From Janthinobacterium sp. TB1-E2 (GTDB lineage: Bacteria > Pseudomonadota > Gammaproteobacteria > Burkholderiales > Burkholderiaceae_D): a stretch of 64,000 nt of DNA. Made by a program: the position numbers and the translations under genes. Under the pieces are notes generated by a model that saw nothing but the letters and a program-made list of their open reading frames with translations, was not told the origin of the DNA and made no database searches. The stretch is from the NCBI RefSeq assembly GCF_036885605.1, contig NZ_CP142523.1, positions 5,084,001-5,148,000 on the forward strand, written 5' to 3'. Positions 8,321 through 20,137 of the stretch are shown piece after piece (position 1 is the first letter of the stretch; every line of letters begins with the position of its first letter).

Positions 8321-9301
8321 ATGACGACTGAAATCACGGGCGCCGTCAGCGCAGCCGCTACCGGCCAGGATACCCTGCAAAAATTTATTTTCGACAACGC
8401 CGCCGTGCGCGGCCAGTTCATCGACGTGTCCCACACCTGGCAGGAAGTGGTGTCGCGCCACGCCTATCCAACGGCCGTGAAAAAAGTGCTGGGCGAAATG
8501 GTGGCAGCCGCCGCCCTGCTGTCGGCCAACCTGAAATTCAACGGCTCCATCATCATGCAGATCCACGGTGACGGTCCCGTGCGCCTGATGGTGGTCGAGT
8601 GCGATTCCGACCTGCGCCTGCGCGCCACGGCCAAGCTCGACCCGGACGCCATCATCGCCGACGTGGCCACCGTGCCGCAATTGCTCAACGCCACGGGCAA
8701 GGGCCGCTTCATCATTACCCTGGACCCGGCCGACAAGGTACCGGGCCAGCAACCGTACCAGGGCATCGTGCCGCTGGACGGCGACGACATGGCGACCGTG
8801 ATCGAAAACTACATGTTGCGCTCGGAACAGCTCGACACGCGTCTGTGGCTGGCCACGGACGACACCGTCTCGCGCGGCCTGCTGCTGCAAAAGCTGCCCC
8901 ACCATGGCGGCAAGGCCGAAGCGACGCCCGTGTCGGAAGAAGACGCGCTCGACACGTGGAACCGCGCCGTGATGCTGGCGTCGACCCTGAAAGAAGCGGA
9001 AATCCTGTCGACGGACATCGATACCCTGATGCAGCGTTTGTTCTGGGAAGAAACGATCCGCGTCTTCGACCCGCTGCACCCGAGCTTCCATTGCAGCTGC
9101 ACGCGCGAAAAAGTGGGCAATATGCTCAAGATGCTGGGCGAGGAAGAAGTCAACAGCACCCTGGAAGAAGTGGGACAAGTGGGCGTGAACTGCGATTTCT
9201 GCGGCCAGCACTACGAGTTCGACAAGGTCGATTGCGCGCAGCTGTTCGTTACGGATGCGCCGGCAGAGGTGCTCATTCCACCCGCAGCCAGCATTAACTA
9301 A
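8321..9301 (+). CDS. hslO: Redox-regulated chaperone Hsp33
   Basis: 326 residues from the ATG at 8321. An earlier in-frame codon at 8267 lies inside the carbonic anhydrase gene and is rejected. Hsp33 is a cytosolic holdase that becomes active when its zinc centre is oxidised. The C-terminal redox switch is intact: CSC (in FHCSCTREK) and CDFC (in NCDFCGQ), i.e. CxC and CxxC about 30 residues apart. The N-terminal domain contains FIFDNAAVRGQF, typical of the family. An intrinsic terminator follows. Confidence 0.96.
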   Translation: MTTEITGAVSAAATGQDTLQKFIFDNAAVRGQFIDVSHTWQEVVSRHAYPTAVKKVLGEMVAAAALLSANLKFNGSIIMQIHGDGPVRLMVVECDSDLRLRATAKLDPDAIIADVATVPQLLNATGKGRFIITLDPADKVPGQQPYQGIVPLDGDDMATVIENYMLRSEQLDTRLWLATDDTVSRGLLLQKLPHHGGKAEATPVSEEDALDTWNRAVMLASTLKEAEILSTDIDTLMQRLFWEETIRVFDPLHPSFHCSCTREKVGNMLKMLGEEEVNSTLEEVGQVGVNCDFCGQHYEFDKVDCAQLFVTDAPAEVLIPPAASIN

Positions 9302-9315
9302 TTGTAATATTCTTC

Positions 9316-9345
9316 GCGCCGCCTCTCAGGCGGCGCCTTTGTTTC
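9316..9345 (+). terminator. Intrinsic terminator after hslO
   Basis: Perfect stem GCGCCGCC/GGCGGCGC with a five-base loop, then CTTTGTTT. It separates hslO from the phosphate-type promoter region of the receptor gene. Confidence 0.75.
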
Positions 9346-9347
9346 TG

Positions 9348-9387
9348 CTGTCATCTTCCCGTCATCAGTTCGTCATCAGCCCGTCAC
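9348..9387 (+). promoter_or_regulatory. Tandem Pho box (four 7-bp direct repeats)
   Basis: Four heptamers occur at an exact 11-bp period: CTGTCAT (9348), CCGTCAT (9359), TCGTCAT (9370) and CCGTCAC (9381). PhoB binds direct CTGTCAT-type heptamers separated by four bases, so this is two head-to-tail Pho boxes. It lies 54 bases upstream of the receptor start. I infer induction on phosphate starvation. The core promoter is not clear. Confidence 0.75.
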
Positions 9388-9441
9388 GCGCCGCCGTTAC
9401 GCTGCGCAGCTTGTATTACTTCCAATACTTTCCACAGGCTG

Positions 9442-11853
9442 ATGATGACCACCCACTTGACGCTGGCCCTGCGCCGCCATTCCTTCCATGTTTTGCTGGG
9501 CGCTTGCGCCGCAGGTCTCTCCTTGCCGGCCCTGGCGCAAACGGCCGTGGCTGCCGCCGTGGCCTCGGCCACGACCGAGATGGCCGCGCCCGCCACTGCC
9601 GCCGATGATGGCGCGACTATGGCCACCGTGGAGATTTCCTCGCGCAAGACGCGCTCCTCGGTCGCCCTGAGCAAGAATGAAATCCAGAAAATCCTGCCCG
9701 GCACGAATCCACTGAAAGCCTTGCAAACCTTGCCGGGGGTCAGTTTCCAAACGGCCGACCCGTGGGGCAACAACGAACAGAACCTGTCGCTGTTCGTGCA
9801 TGGCTTTTCCGGCCAGCAACTGGGCTACACCATGGATGGCGTGCCGCTGGGTGACCAGCAGTATGGCAACTATAACGGCCTGTCGCCGCAGCGCGCCGTC
9901 ATCAGCGAAAACGTGCGCAGCGTCGTGCTGTCGTCGGGTGCGGGCGACCTGGCCACGGCCTCGACCAGCAACCTGGGCGGCACCATCGAAACCTATTCCA
10001 GCGACCCGCTGGCCACGCAGGGCGCCAGCGTGCAGCAAACGGTGGGCAGCCACCGCACCTCGCGCACGTTTGCCCGCTACGACACGGGCGCCTTCGGCGA
10101 CGGCAGCAGCGCCTACTTTTCCATCCTGCACCACGAGGCGCGCGCCTGGGACTTCGATGCGCGCCAGGGCGGCGACCAGTTCAATGCCAAGTACGTCAAC
10201 CGCAGCGATGCGGGCAAGCTGACCCTGTTCTTCAATTACTCGGACAAGATCGAGCCGAACGAAGACAGCACCGTGCACGTGGCCGGCGAGACGAGCGCGC
10301 CGTACACGCGCCCCTTCCTGTATCCGGACTTCAAGGCGGCCCTCAATTACCTGTCGCCAACGGGCGCCACGCCCGCCGCCGACGGCAACAATTACCGCAA
10401 TTACTACAGCGATGCGCAGCGCACCGATTACCTGGCGTATGCCAAGTTCGACGCCAACTTGTCCGAAGGCATGACGTGGTCGAACCAGGTGTATTACCAC
10501 AAGGATGACGGCGTGGGCGTGGTGGCCGGCCCCATCGGCGTGGCCGGCTTGCCGGGCCTGTTCAGCGTGTACTATCCGAAGCAGAACCTGAAAGAAGTCT
10601 TCGGCAACTCGGGCTACGCCGTGCGCACGACGGAATACGACATCAAGCGCGGCGGCTTCCTTTCCACACTTCGCAAGGAAATCGGCAATCACCAGCTCGA
10701 AGCGGGCCTGTGGCTGGAGCAGAACCGCTCGTCCGCCTACCGCCGCTGGTATGCGCTGGACGTCAACAACCCGACGTCGCCGTACGACCGCCCGAGCAAT
10801 CCCTTGATCACGCAATACGGCAGCGAGATCGACAACAAGGTGGTGCAGCTGCACTTGCAGGATGAATGGCGCATCCGCCCCAACATCGCCCTGCAAGCCG
10901 GCTTCAAGTCCAGCCTGCAGTTTGCCGACGGCCAATTCCCCGTGCAGCCGGCCAAGGGCGCCATCGCCGGCGGTTCGACGGCCTTGCCGGTCGGCACCAT
11001 CAACACGAAAAAATGGTTCCTGCCACAAGTGGGCGCGCGCTGGGACTTCACGCCGCAAGACCAGCTGTATTTCAACATCCAGAAAAACATGCGCCAGTTC
11101 GTCACCTATGGCGGTGGCGGCGCCTCGCCATGGAGCTTGTCGAGCCAGGCCGCTTTTGATTTGTTCAAGCGCGACGCCAAACCGGAAACGGCCCTCACCT
11201 ATGAAGTGGGCGTGCGCGGCAGCCATCCATTGAACCTGGGCGCCATCACTTCCATCGATGGGCAAATCAACGTCTACCACGTCGACTTCAGCAACCGCTT
11301 GCTGCAGATCAGCCCGACCCCCGTGATTTCCTCCATCATCGGCGGCAACCCCGTGCTGGCCAACGTGGGCAGCGTGCGCACGGACGGCATCGATATCGCC
11401 GGCACTGTTCACTTCGGCAACAATTTTTCGTTCTACAATGCCCTGTCGTACAACCGTTCGCAGTACGCGGATAATTACAACAATGGCGCCGCGCTGGTCT
11501 TGACTGCTGGCAAGAACGTACCCGGCTCGCCGGAATGGCTGAACAAGTTCGTGGCTTCCGCGACGTTTGGCGATATCGAAGTACAGCTGACGGGAGACTA
11601 TGTGGGCAAGCGCTACGCGACATACACCAACGATTTGTCCGTGCCCAGCTATTTCCTGATGGGCCTGGGCGTGTCGGGCCAGCTGCCGGCCATGGCCAGC
11701 TGGCTGAAAAACCCGCGCTGGCGCCTGAACGTCAGCAACCTGGCCAACCGCGAAGGCTCGCTGAACGTGGTGGTCGGCGCGGCCGACAAGACGTACAACA
11801 CTTTCCCGATCGCCCCGCGTCAGGGCTTCCTCACCTTGACGGCGGACTTCTGA
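9442..11853 (+). CDS. TonB-dependent outer-membrane receptor, Pho-box-linked
   Basis: 803 residues with an N-terminal signal peptide ending near LPALAQ (residue 33). The plug domain starts with the TonB-box-like ATVEISSRKTRSS and contains ALQTLPGVSFQ and LFVHGFSGQQLGYTMDGVPLGD. A 22-strand-type beta-barrel follows, ending in a terminal aromatic (LTADF). These receptors use TonB-ExbBD energy to take up scarce nutrients. The stop overlaps the start of the glycerophosphodiesterase gene (TGATG), and a tandem Pho box lies upstream. I infer a ligand related to organic phosphate, perhaps a glycerophosphodiester or phospholipid fragment. Start codons at 9442 and 9445 cannot be told apart. Confidence 0.88.
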   Translation: MMTTHLTLALRRHSFHVLLGACAAGLSLPALAQTAVAAAVASATTEMAAPATAADDGATMATVEISSRKTRSSVALSKNEIQKILPGTNPLKALQTLPGVSFQTADPWGNNEQNLSLFVHGFSGQQLGYTMDGVPLGDQQYGNYNGLSPQRAVISENVRSVVLSSGAGDLATASTSNLGGTIETYSSDPLATQGASVQQTVGSHRTSRTFARYDTGAFGDGSSAYFSILHHEARAWDFDARQGGDQFNAKYVNRSDAGKLTLFFNYSDKIEPNEDSTVHVAGETSAPYTRPFLYPDFKAALNYLSPTGATPAADGNNYRNYYSDAQRTDYLAYAKFDANLSEGMTWSNQVYYHKDDGVGVVAGPIGVAGLPGLFSVYYPKQNLKEVFGNSGYAVRTTEYDIKRGGFLSTLRKEIGNHQLEAGLWLEQNRSSAYRRWYALDVNNPTSPYDRPSNPLITQYGSEIDNKVVQLHLQDEWRIRPNIALQAGFKSSLQFADGQFPVQPAKGAIAGGSTALPVGTINTKKWFLPQVGARWDFTPQDQLYFNIQKNMRQFVTYGGGGASPWSLSSQAAFDLFKRDAKPETALTYEVGVRGSHPLNLGAITSIDGQINVYHVDFSNRLLQISPTPVISSIIGGNPVLANVGSVRTDGIDIAGTVHFGNNFSFYNALSYNRSQYADNYNNGAALVLTAGKNVPGSPEWLNKFVASATFGDIEVQLTGDYVGKRYATYTNDLSVPSYFLMGLGVSGQLPAMASWLKNPRWRLNVSNLANREGSLNVVVGAADKTYNTFPIAPRQGFLTLTADF

Positions 11854-12983
11854 TGCCTACGCCAATCTTGCCGCAACGGCATTTTTCGCGCCGCAGCTTC
11901 GTCCGGGTGGCCGCCGGCGGCCTGGCGCTGGCCGCCGCGCCCGGCTTTGCGGCCGGCCTGCTGGCCACGCCACCTGCCCGTCCGCTCGTGTTCGCCCACC
12001 GGGGCGCCAGCGCCCTGCGTCCCGAGCACACCTTGGCGTCGTACGCCAAGGCCATCCTCGACGGCGCCGACTACGTGGAGCCGGACCTGGTCGCCACGCG
12101 CGACGGCATCCTCGTGGCGCGCCACGAAAGCAACCTGATCGACACCACCGACGTGGCGCGCCGTCCCGAGTTCGCCAGCCGGCGCGGCAAGAAGATGGTC
12201 GACGGCGAATGGCATGAAGGCTGGTTCGTCGACGACTTTACGCTGGCCGAACTGAAAACCCTGCGCGCCATCGAACGGCTGCCGAAAGTACGTACCGGCA
12301 ACACCTTGTACGATGGACAATTCCAGATCCCCACGTGGGAAGAAATCATCGATTTTGTTGCAGCGCAATCGGCCGCCAGCGGACGCATCATCGGCCTCGT
12401 GCCCGAGCTGAAAAGCTCGACCTACTTCCGCGATGCGGGCCTGGCGCTGGAAGACCGTTTCCTCTCAACCCTGCTGGCGCACGAGTACACGCGGCGCGCA
12501 CCGATCGAAATCCAGTCCTTCGAAGTGGCAAATTTGAAATACTTGCGCGAGAAGCTGGGACGGCGCGCCAACGTGCGCCTGATGCAACTGGTGGTGGGCG
12601 GCGATATCCGCCCGACGGACGTGGCCAAGGCGGGCGGCAAGCTGACGTTCGGACAGATGACGACGCCGGCCGGACTGCGCGACATCGCCGCCTACGCGGA
12701 CGTGGTGGCGCCGCCCACACGAGCAATCATCCCACTGGGCGCCGACCAGCGCCTGGCCAAGCCTACGTCCATCGTCGACGATGCGCACCAGGCGGGCTTG
12801 CTGCTGCACACGTGGACCTTCCGTCCGGAAAACCGTTTCCTGGCGGCCGATTTCCGCGATGGCAATGGCGAGAATGCGCGTAACGAAGCGGGATCCGTGG
12901 CGGAAATGCGGCGCTATATCGAGACGGGGCTGGACGGCTTTTTCAGCGACGATCCGGGTTTGGGGCGCATCGCCGCCGGATAA
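11853..12983 (+). CDS. Glycerophosphodiester phosphodiesterase, Tat-exported
   Basis: 376 residues from the ATG at 11853, overlapping the upstream stop as TGATG (translational coupling). A twin-arginine signal SRRSFVRVAAGG is at about residues 11-22, followed by a hydrophobic stretch. This implies export of a folded metalloenzyme to the periplasm. GDPD motifs are FAHRGASALRPEHT near residue 47, DYVEPDLVATRDG (metal-binding Glu/Asp) and VARHESNLIDTTDV. The VPELKSSTYFRDAGL and LLLHTWTFRPEN segments resemble periplasmic GlpQ. It hydrolyses glycerophosphodiesters to glycerol-3-phosphate plus alcohol. With the receptor it forms a probable phosphorus-scavenging pair. Confidence 0.93.
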   Translation: MPTPILPQRHFSRRSFVRVAAGGLALAAAPGFAAGLLATPPARPLVFAHRGASALRPEHTLASYAKAILDGADYVEPDLVATRDGILVARHESNLIDTTDVARRPEFASRRGKKMVDGEWHEGWFVDDFTLAELKTLRAIERLPKVRTGNTLYDGQFQIPTWEEIIDFVAAQSAASGRIIGLVPELKSSTYFRDAGLALEDRFLSTLLAHEYTRRAPIEIQSFEVANLKYLREKLGRRANVRLMQLVVGGDIRPTDVAKAGGKLTFGQMTTPAGLRDIAAYADVVAPPTRAIIPLGADQRLAKPTSIVDDAHQAGLLLHTWTFRPENRFLAADFRDGNGENARNEAGSVAEMRRYIETGLDGFFSDDPGLGRIAAG

Positions 12984-13007
12984 ACATTTCGTAACAAATT
13001 CTTTTTC

Positions 13008-13032
13008 AGGGCGTGGCCGGCGGCTACGCCCT
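13008..13032 (+). terminator. Intrinsic terminator after the glycerophosphodiesterase gene
   Basis: Stem AGGGCGT/ACGCCCT around a GC-rich loop, followed by TATTATTCGTTTCTT. It closes the receptor-phosphodiesterase transcript. Confidence 0.75.
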
Positions 13033-13135
13033 TATTATTCGTTTCTTGAATTTCTGAAATTGGAATTTGGAATTAGACATATATCGCGAACTCCATTATT
13101 GTGCAATGCAACAACAGACCATTCATGGAGGGCAT

Positions 13136-13411
13136 ATGTCCACTTTTACCAACACCTACAGCAACGACAACGACAACTATTTCAGCAACCTGGGCCGTGC
13201 AACGCGCGCCTTCCTGGGCGCCCTGCTCGCTTCCAAGCCGTACAGCGACTTGGCACAGAAGGAAGTCATCGCCAGCAGCGTCGCCAATGAAGAGCGCTAT
13301 GTGCGCCCAAGCAAGCGCGACATCGCCCTGCTGAACTCGGAAGCGGCACGTTACGAAAACCTGATGCCGAATCTGGCTTCTGAGTTGCGCTTCCTCGCTT
13401 CGCGCGGCTAA
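13136..13411 (+). CDS. Small hypothetical protein, 91 residues
   Basis: ATG at 13136 preceded by GGAGGG six bases upstream; a longer frame to 13067 is not supported. The N-terminus is Asn/Asp/Ser/Thr-rich (STFTNTYSNDNDNYF). An Ala/Leu-rich helix (FLGALLASKP) and a charged helical C-terminus (RPSKRDIALLNSEAARYENL) follow. There is no signal peptide or recognised domain. Codon usage fits its neighbours. A 30-residue membrane peptide gene starts 23 bases after the stop with its own Shine-Dalgarno, so the two look co-transcribed. I do not recognise the family. Confidence 0.7.
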   Translation: MSTFTNTYSNDNDNYFSNLGRATRAFLGALLASKPYSDLAQKEVIASSVANEERYVRPSKRDIALLNSEAARYENLMPNLASELRFLASRG

Positions 13412-13434
13412 CTCAATACTGAAAGGATTTTTAT

Positions 13435-13527
13435 ATGATGATTCTCGAAACCGCACTGATCGCCGTCGCCGTCGTTGTTACCGGCATCCATTTCTACCTG
13501 ATCTCGACCGGCAAGGCCCGTTTCTGA
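13435..13527 (+). CDS. Single-span membrane peptide, 30 residues
   Basis: An ORF of 31 codons beginning ATGATG, with AAAGGA seven bases before the first ATG. The peptide starts MMILETALIAVAVVVT and continues through a hydrophobic run to residue 24, ending in TGKARF*. It is one predicted transmembrane helix with a basic C-terminus. Good spacing behind the 91-residue gene and a clean ribosome-binding site support translation. The size and shape recall regulatory membrane peptides such as KdpF, but no kdp genes are near and I do not claim homology. Confidence 0.6.
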   Translation: MMILETALIAVAVVVTGIHFYLISTGKARF

Positions 13528-13641
13528 TCAGCAAACAGCAAGACAGTCGTGTATAGCAGTAGAAAGTAAGAAGTACCAGGTAGCAATAAAGCTGTGATAT
13601 GTCAGCCTGGCAATCGGTCCAGGCTGGCAAGTGGGAAGTAC

Positions 13642-13965
13642 TCAGTGCGGCGCGGCAGCGTCCACCGGCGTTTCCTGCAGTGGCGGGGTTTGTCCCTTGC
13701 GCACGATCTGCACGAAAATCTCATTCTGTTTGACCATGCCCAGTTCATAGCGGGCACGCTCCTCGACGGCGCCCGTACCATCTTTCAGGTCGCGCACTTC
13801 GGATTCGAGCTTGGCGTTTCGCGCCTTCAATTCCACATTCTTTTTATTCGCCACCGCCACTTGGGCTTCCATGTCGGCAACGCGCAGCCAGCCGCCTTTA
13901 CCCAGCCAGAGGGGAAATTGGATCAGCAGCAGCAGGGCTGCCAGGGCGAGCGTAATCAGGCGCAT
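13642..13965 (-). CDS. ftsB: Cell division protein FtsB
   Basis: 107 residues from the ATG at 13965, giving the family's usual MRLITLAL N-terminus. A TTG at 13983 is an alternative start. It is a bitopic membrane protein: a short cytoplasmic tip, one membrane helix (about 3-20), then a periplasmic coiled coil (about 30-70; [20 protein letters not shown]). The conserved [16 protein letters not shown] segment precedes a variable tail. FtsB forms the FtsQLB complex that triggers septal wall synthesis. It lies 61 bases downstream of eno on the same strand, the usual eno-ftsB order. Confidence 0.93.
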   Translation of the reverse strand: MRLITLALAALLLLIQFPLWLGKGGWLRVADMEAQVAVANKKNVELKARNAKLESEVRDLKDGTGAVEERARYELGMVKQNEIFVQIVRKGQTPPLQETPVDAAAPH

Positions 13966-14026
13966 GGGGTAGTCGGTTAACAAACCGGCCGGATATCTCC
14001 GGCCGGCCAGTGGGTTTTACATCAGC

Positions 14027-15421
<1,395 letters not shown>

Positions 15422-15451
15422 TTACGGGTAATACTGTCGTGATCGACCGCG

Positions 15452-17149
<1,698 letters not shown>

Positions 17150-17350
17150 CTAAAGCCCGCCTGCGTCGCCTCCCGCGCGCGGAAATTTGCGCCAAATACC
17201 GACTATCCCTCCCCCTCCTGCTGTCTACGCACAACAAAATTGCAAGCTGGCAATAATTGAAATATTTCCAATTGCATACTTTGTGTGGGAGAGCGAACAG
17301 ACCCTGCCGCACCCTGGCGGCACACTGGCATTTTCAACAGGAGGTCCATC

Positions 17351-17758
17351 ATGAGCTACGAAGAACGCGACGCCTACGGCATGTATGTCAACCGCGGCCA
17401 CAAAGGTCCCGGCCCTGAACTGATGGGTGCAGACACCCTGATCGGCGACCATGTGCACAACGCCAAGGATGAACATCTGGGCGAAATCAAGGAAATCATG
17501 ATCGACATGCGCAGCGGCAAAATCGCCTACGCCGTCATGTCGCACGGCGGTGTGTTCACCATCGGCGAAAAGCTGTTCGCCGTGCCGTGGGAAGCGCTGC
17601 TGCTCGACACCGTCAACAAGCGCTTCACCCTCAACGTCGACAAGGAACGCATCGAAAACGCGCCCGGCTTCGACACCGATAACTGGCCGAACATGGCGGA
17701 CCAAGCCTGGGCGACGTCGATCCACAGTTATTATGGAACGACGCCGCGCGAGTATTAA
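17351..17758 (+). CDS. PRC-barrel domain protein, paralogue 1
   Basis: 135 residues from the ATG at 17351, with GGAGG seven bases upstream. The PRC-barrel core spans roughly residues 25-100 (LMGADTLIGD, LGEIKEIMIDMRSGKIAYA, KLFAVPWEALLLDTVNKRF). A conserved tail ENAPGFDTDNWPNM follows. It is closely similar to the protein at 53797-54390 but lacks that protein's Ser/Gly-rich tail. PRC-barrels bind proteins or RNA; the role here is unknown, and stand-alone PRC proteins of this kind are often stress-related. A family C repeat starts 15 bases after the stop. Confidence 0.85.
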   Translation: MSYEERDAYGMYVNRGHKGPGPELMGADTLIGDHVHNAKDEHLGEIKEIMIDMRSGKIAYAVMSHGGVFTIGEKLFAVPWEALLLDTVNKRFTLNVDKERIENAPGFDTDNWPNMADQAWATSIHSYYGTTPREY

Positions 17759-17772
17759 GAGCTGGCCTCATT

Positions 17773-17840
17773 TGGGGTCAGACCCGCCGGGGGCATGCGG
17801 CCCAATGGACCGCATGCCGATTCCAAAGGAACTGACCCCA
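17773..17840. repeat. GGGGTCAG-type intergenic repeat, family C, copy 1
   Basis: The terminal inverted repeat is TGGGGTCAG / CTGACCCCA. It encloses a second stem GGCATGCGG / CCGCATGCC. It lies between the convergent PRC-barrel and TonB-receptor genes, ending 8 bases before the receptor stop. The related copy at 62216-62282 shares the ends and the GACCC-GCGGGGG motif but has a different inner stem. It may serve as a terminator. Confidence 0.8.
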
Positions 17841-17848
17841 GCTTTAAA

Positions 17849-20107
17849 CTAGAACCGGTACTCCAGCCCCGCCACATACGTCCTGCCCCGCGCCGTACTC
17901 ATCGGCGTGTTGTCCTGCGACTGCGACGGCATCGAGTTCAGCCGATTCAGCGCTTCCGAGTAATTCTTGTCCATGGCGTTCTGCACGGACAGGCGCAGGA
18001 ACAGGTTTTTCGTCACTTGCCAGCTCGCATACAAATCGATCACGGCCGGGATCTTCGGATTGTCCACCTTTGTCACTTCCCCCGTCACCTCATCGGCTTC
18101 GTTCTCCGGCGACAGGCGGCGGTTCGATCCCGTGTGCTTGATGATGGCGCCGATTTCCATTTTATTGTCCAGCAAGCGCGTACCCACGTCGAGGTTGTAG
18201 TAGGTGCTGGGCAGCTCGCTGATGTCGGAAGCGCCAAACCACGCGCTGGCGATCGAGGTGGGCTGGCTGGTCTTTTCACGCGTGTACGACAGCCGCGCAA
18301 AAGCCGGACCCAGCTGGTATTGCGCTTCCAGTTCCCAGCCGCGCGTACGCACGGGCGTGGCCGAGTTGATGTAGATATACATATTGGTCACGTATTCGTC
18401 GACCGTCTCCCAGTCCGTGGCGATCACTTCCGACATATTACACTTGCGCCCGTTGTCACAGACGAGGAAGGATTGGCTGGTGATATAGCCGTCGATCTTG
18501 CTCTTGAAATACAAGGCCTTGAAGTTCAGCGCATCGTTGGCGCTCAGCAAACCGTGCAGGCTGGAGTTGAAACCCAGCTGATAGGTCGTCGCCTTTTCTC
18601 CCTTCAAAAACGGGTTCATCGAGGCCCCGCCGTCATTCGAGAAAAACACTTCCTGCGGATTCGGCCCGCGCATGGTGCGCTCGGCGCTGGCAAACGGCTG
18701 GAACCATGGCGTGACCTGCGCGGAAACGAGCAGCGAAGGATTGATCCCGTGTTCCTTCAGCGCGATATGCGCCGCCCCTTGCGGGAAACATTTCACGCGC
18801 TCGTCGCAGGCCGGCTTGTAGCCCGTCAATTCGAAACGCGTGTAATTGAGCCCGGCATTGACCTGATAGATGCCGCGGTTGTATTGCAGGCCCGCATACA
18901 GGCTGTCGATCTTTTGCTTGCCGGCCGGGCCAAAGGTATTGTTTTCAATCGACTGCCGGTTGGCATCCGGATTGTCGGGATCGTCGACAAGGCTTTCCAC
19001 GTGCTTGCTGTATTGATTGCGCATCAGCTTGCCGCCCACGGTCACCAGCGCATCGCCGCCCGCCAGCTTGAAACTGCTCGTGTTGTTGATGTCAAAGGCA
19101 TCGGCGCGGTTGGCCGTGCTCGTGTTGACGAAATTGATCAAGGCTTCCGGCATGTACTTCTGCTTGCCGCGGCTGCTGCTGGCCGTCACATTCAGGTCGA
19201 TCAATTCCGAAAACGGCGTGTAGTGATATTTCACATAGTAGTCATCGCTCCGGATATCGCGGCGCGTGAACGTATTGCGGTAATCGCGCGCCGACAGTTC
19301 CAGCGCATGGAAATCGCTCAGTTTGAGGTCCAGCTTGAGCAATTGCGACTTCGGCTTTTGTTGATAGAAACGGTTGTAGCCGAAGCCGAATTCCTCGCTA
19401 TCCGTGCCCTTGCCATTCTTGTAGTTGTTGCCGATCACGCTCGCGCTCGTGGCCGCCATGAAGCCGACGCTGCCGCCATCGAAGGCGGGATTTTTCATGG
19501 CCACGGCCAGCATGGCGCTGCGCCCCACGCCATTGTTACCGGCGGACATCTTCGTGCGCGCGCCCACCTTCTCGCCCGTAAACACCACGTCATCGACGCC
19601 GATGGTGCGGAAGTTGGCGCTGCCGCCCAGCGCATTGACGCCGTCGCCACCGACGACATTACCGCGCGACACGTCCACGCCGATGATGAAATTCGGGTCG
19701 ATCAGGGCGCCGAATTGGCTGCTGGGCACGCTACCATGCGCCACTTCCGACGGTGCGCTGCCATAGTAATTCTGCGTCACGCCATCGACCATGGTGTTGA
19801 CCCGGCCAAAGCCGGACAGACCGCGGATATTGACGCTGACGGCGCCCTGCGCGGGATCGATCTGGGTAAACGTGCCCGGCATGCCGCGCAGTATCTGGTC
19901 GACCGGCTGCAAGCGCGTATCGGCGCCGCGCGCACTGACGGCGCCCGGTTTTTCCAGCGCCTGCTGTTCCGCCGACACAGCCTCGCCCGATACGTTCAGC
20001 GGTGAAAACACGACCTTGCCACTCTCTTGTGCCTGTTGCGCCCATCCCTGCTGCGCGAGCAAAGCCATGCAGATGCCCACGGCCTGCGTCATTGTCTTGA
20101 TATGCAT
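17849..20107 (-). CDS. TonB-dependent receptor, heme/hemoglobin type
   Basis: 752 residues. The start ATG at 20107 has GAGGG five bases upstream; the signal peptide ends around GWAQQ (residue 24). The plug is of the heme-receptor kind: ADTRLQPVDQILRGMPGTF, VNIRGLSGFGRVNTMVDGV, and SRGNVVGGDGVNALGGSANF. A beta-barrel follows, ending in YVAGLEYRF. It is the last gene of a run with chaN-exbB-exbD-tonB. The dedicated energy complex and the ChaN protein support heme or heme-protein uptake. The substrate is inferred from family resemblance, not proven. Confidence 0.87.
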   Translation of the reverse strand: MHIKTMTQAVGICMALLAQQGWAQQAQESGKVVFSPLNVSGEAVSAEQQALEKPGAVSARGADTRLQPVDQILRGMPGTFTQIDPAQGAVSVNIRGLSGFGRVNTMVDGVTQNYYGSAPSEVAHGSVPSSQFGALIDPNFIIGVDVSRGNVVGGDGVNALGGSANFRTIGVDDVVFTGEKVGARTKMSAGNNGVGRSAMLAVAMKNPAFDGGSVGFMAATSASVIGNNYKNGKGTDSEEFGFGYNRFYQQKPKSQLLKLDLKLSDFHALELSARDYRNTFTRRDIRSDDYYVKYHYTPFSELIDLNVTASSSRGKQKYMPEALINFVNTSTANRADAFDINNTSSFKLAGGDALVTVGGKLMRNQYSKHVESLVDDPDNPDANRQSIENNTFGPAGKQKIDSLYAGLQYNRGIYQVNAGLNYTRFELTGYKPACDERVKCFPQGAAHIALKEHGINPSLLVSAQVTPWFQPFASAERTMRGPNPQEVFFSNDGGASMNPFLKGEKATTYQLGFNSSLHGLLSANDALNFKALYFKSKIDGYITSQSFLVCDNGRKCNMSEVIATDWETVDEYVTNMYIYINSATPVRTRGWELEAQYQLGPAFARLSYTREKTSQPTSIASAWFGASDISELPSTYYNLDVGTRLLDNKMEIGAIIKHTGSNRRLSPENEADEVTGEVTKVDNPKIPAVIDLYASWQVTKNLFLRLSVQNAMDKNYSEALNRLNSMPSQSQDNTPMSTARGRTYVAGLEYRF

Positions 20108-20137
20108 ACACCCTCGATTTCTTATGTGATTGAAAAT

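Noticed and set aside
9736..9743. GGGGTCAG inside the TonB receptor gene, as at family C repeat ends
   Set aside because: No matching CTGACCCC at repeat distance and it encodes the normal plug motif LPGVSFQ; chance match.
9397..11412. 671-codon open frame opposite the TonB receptor
   Set aside because: Antisense shadow with no ribosome site; the sense strand encodes a recognisable plug and barrel.
13435..13527. KdpF identity for the 30-residue membrane peptide
   Set aside because: Size fits, but there is no kdpABC nearby and no convincing residue match.
17795..20005. 736-codon open frame opposite the heme receptor
   Set aside because: Antisense shadow of a complete receptor gene in the same operon.
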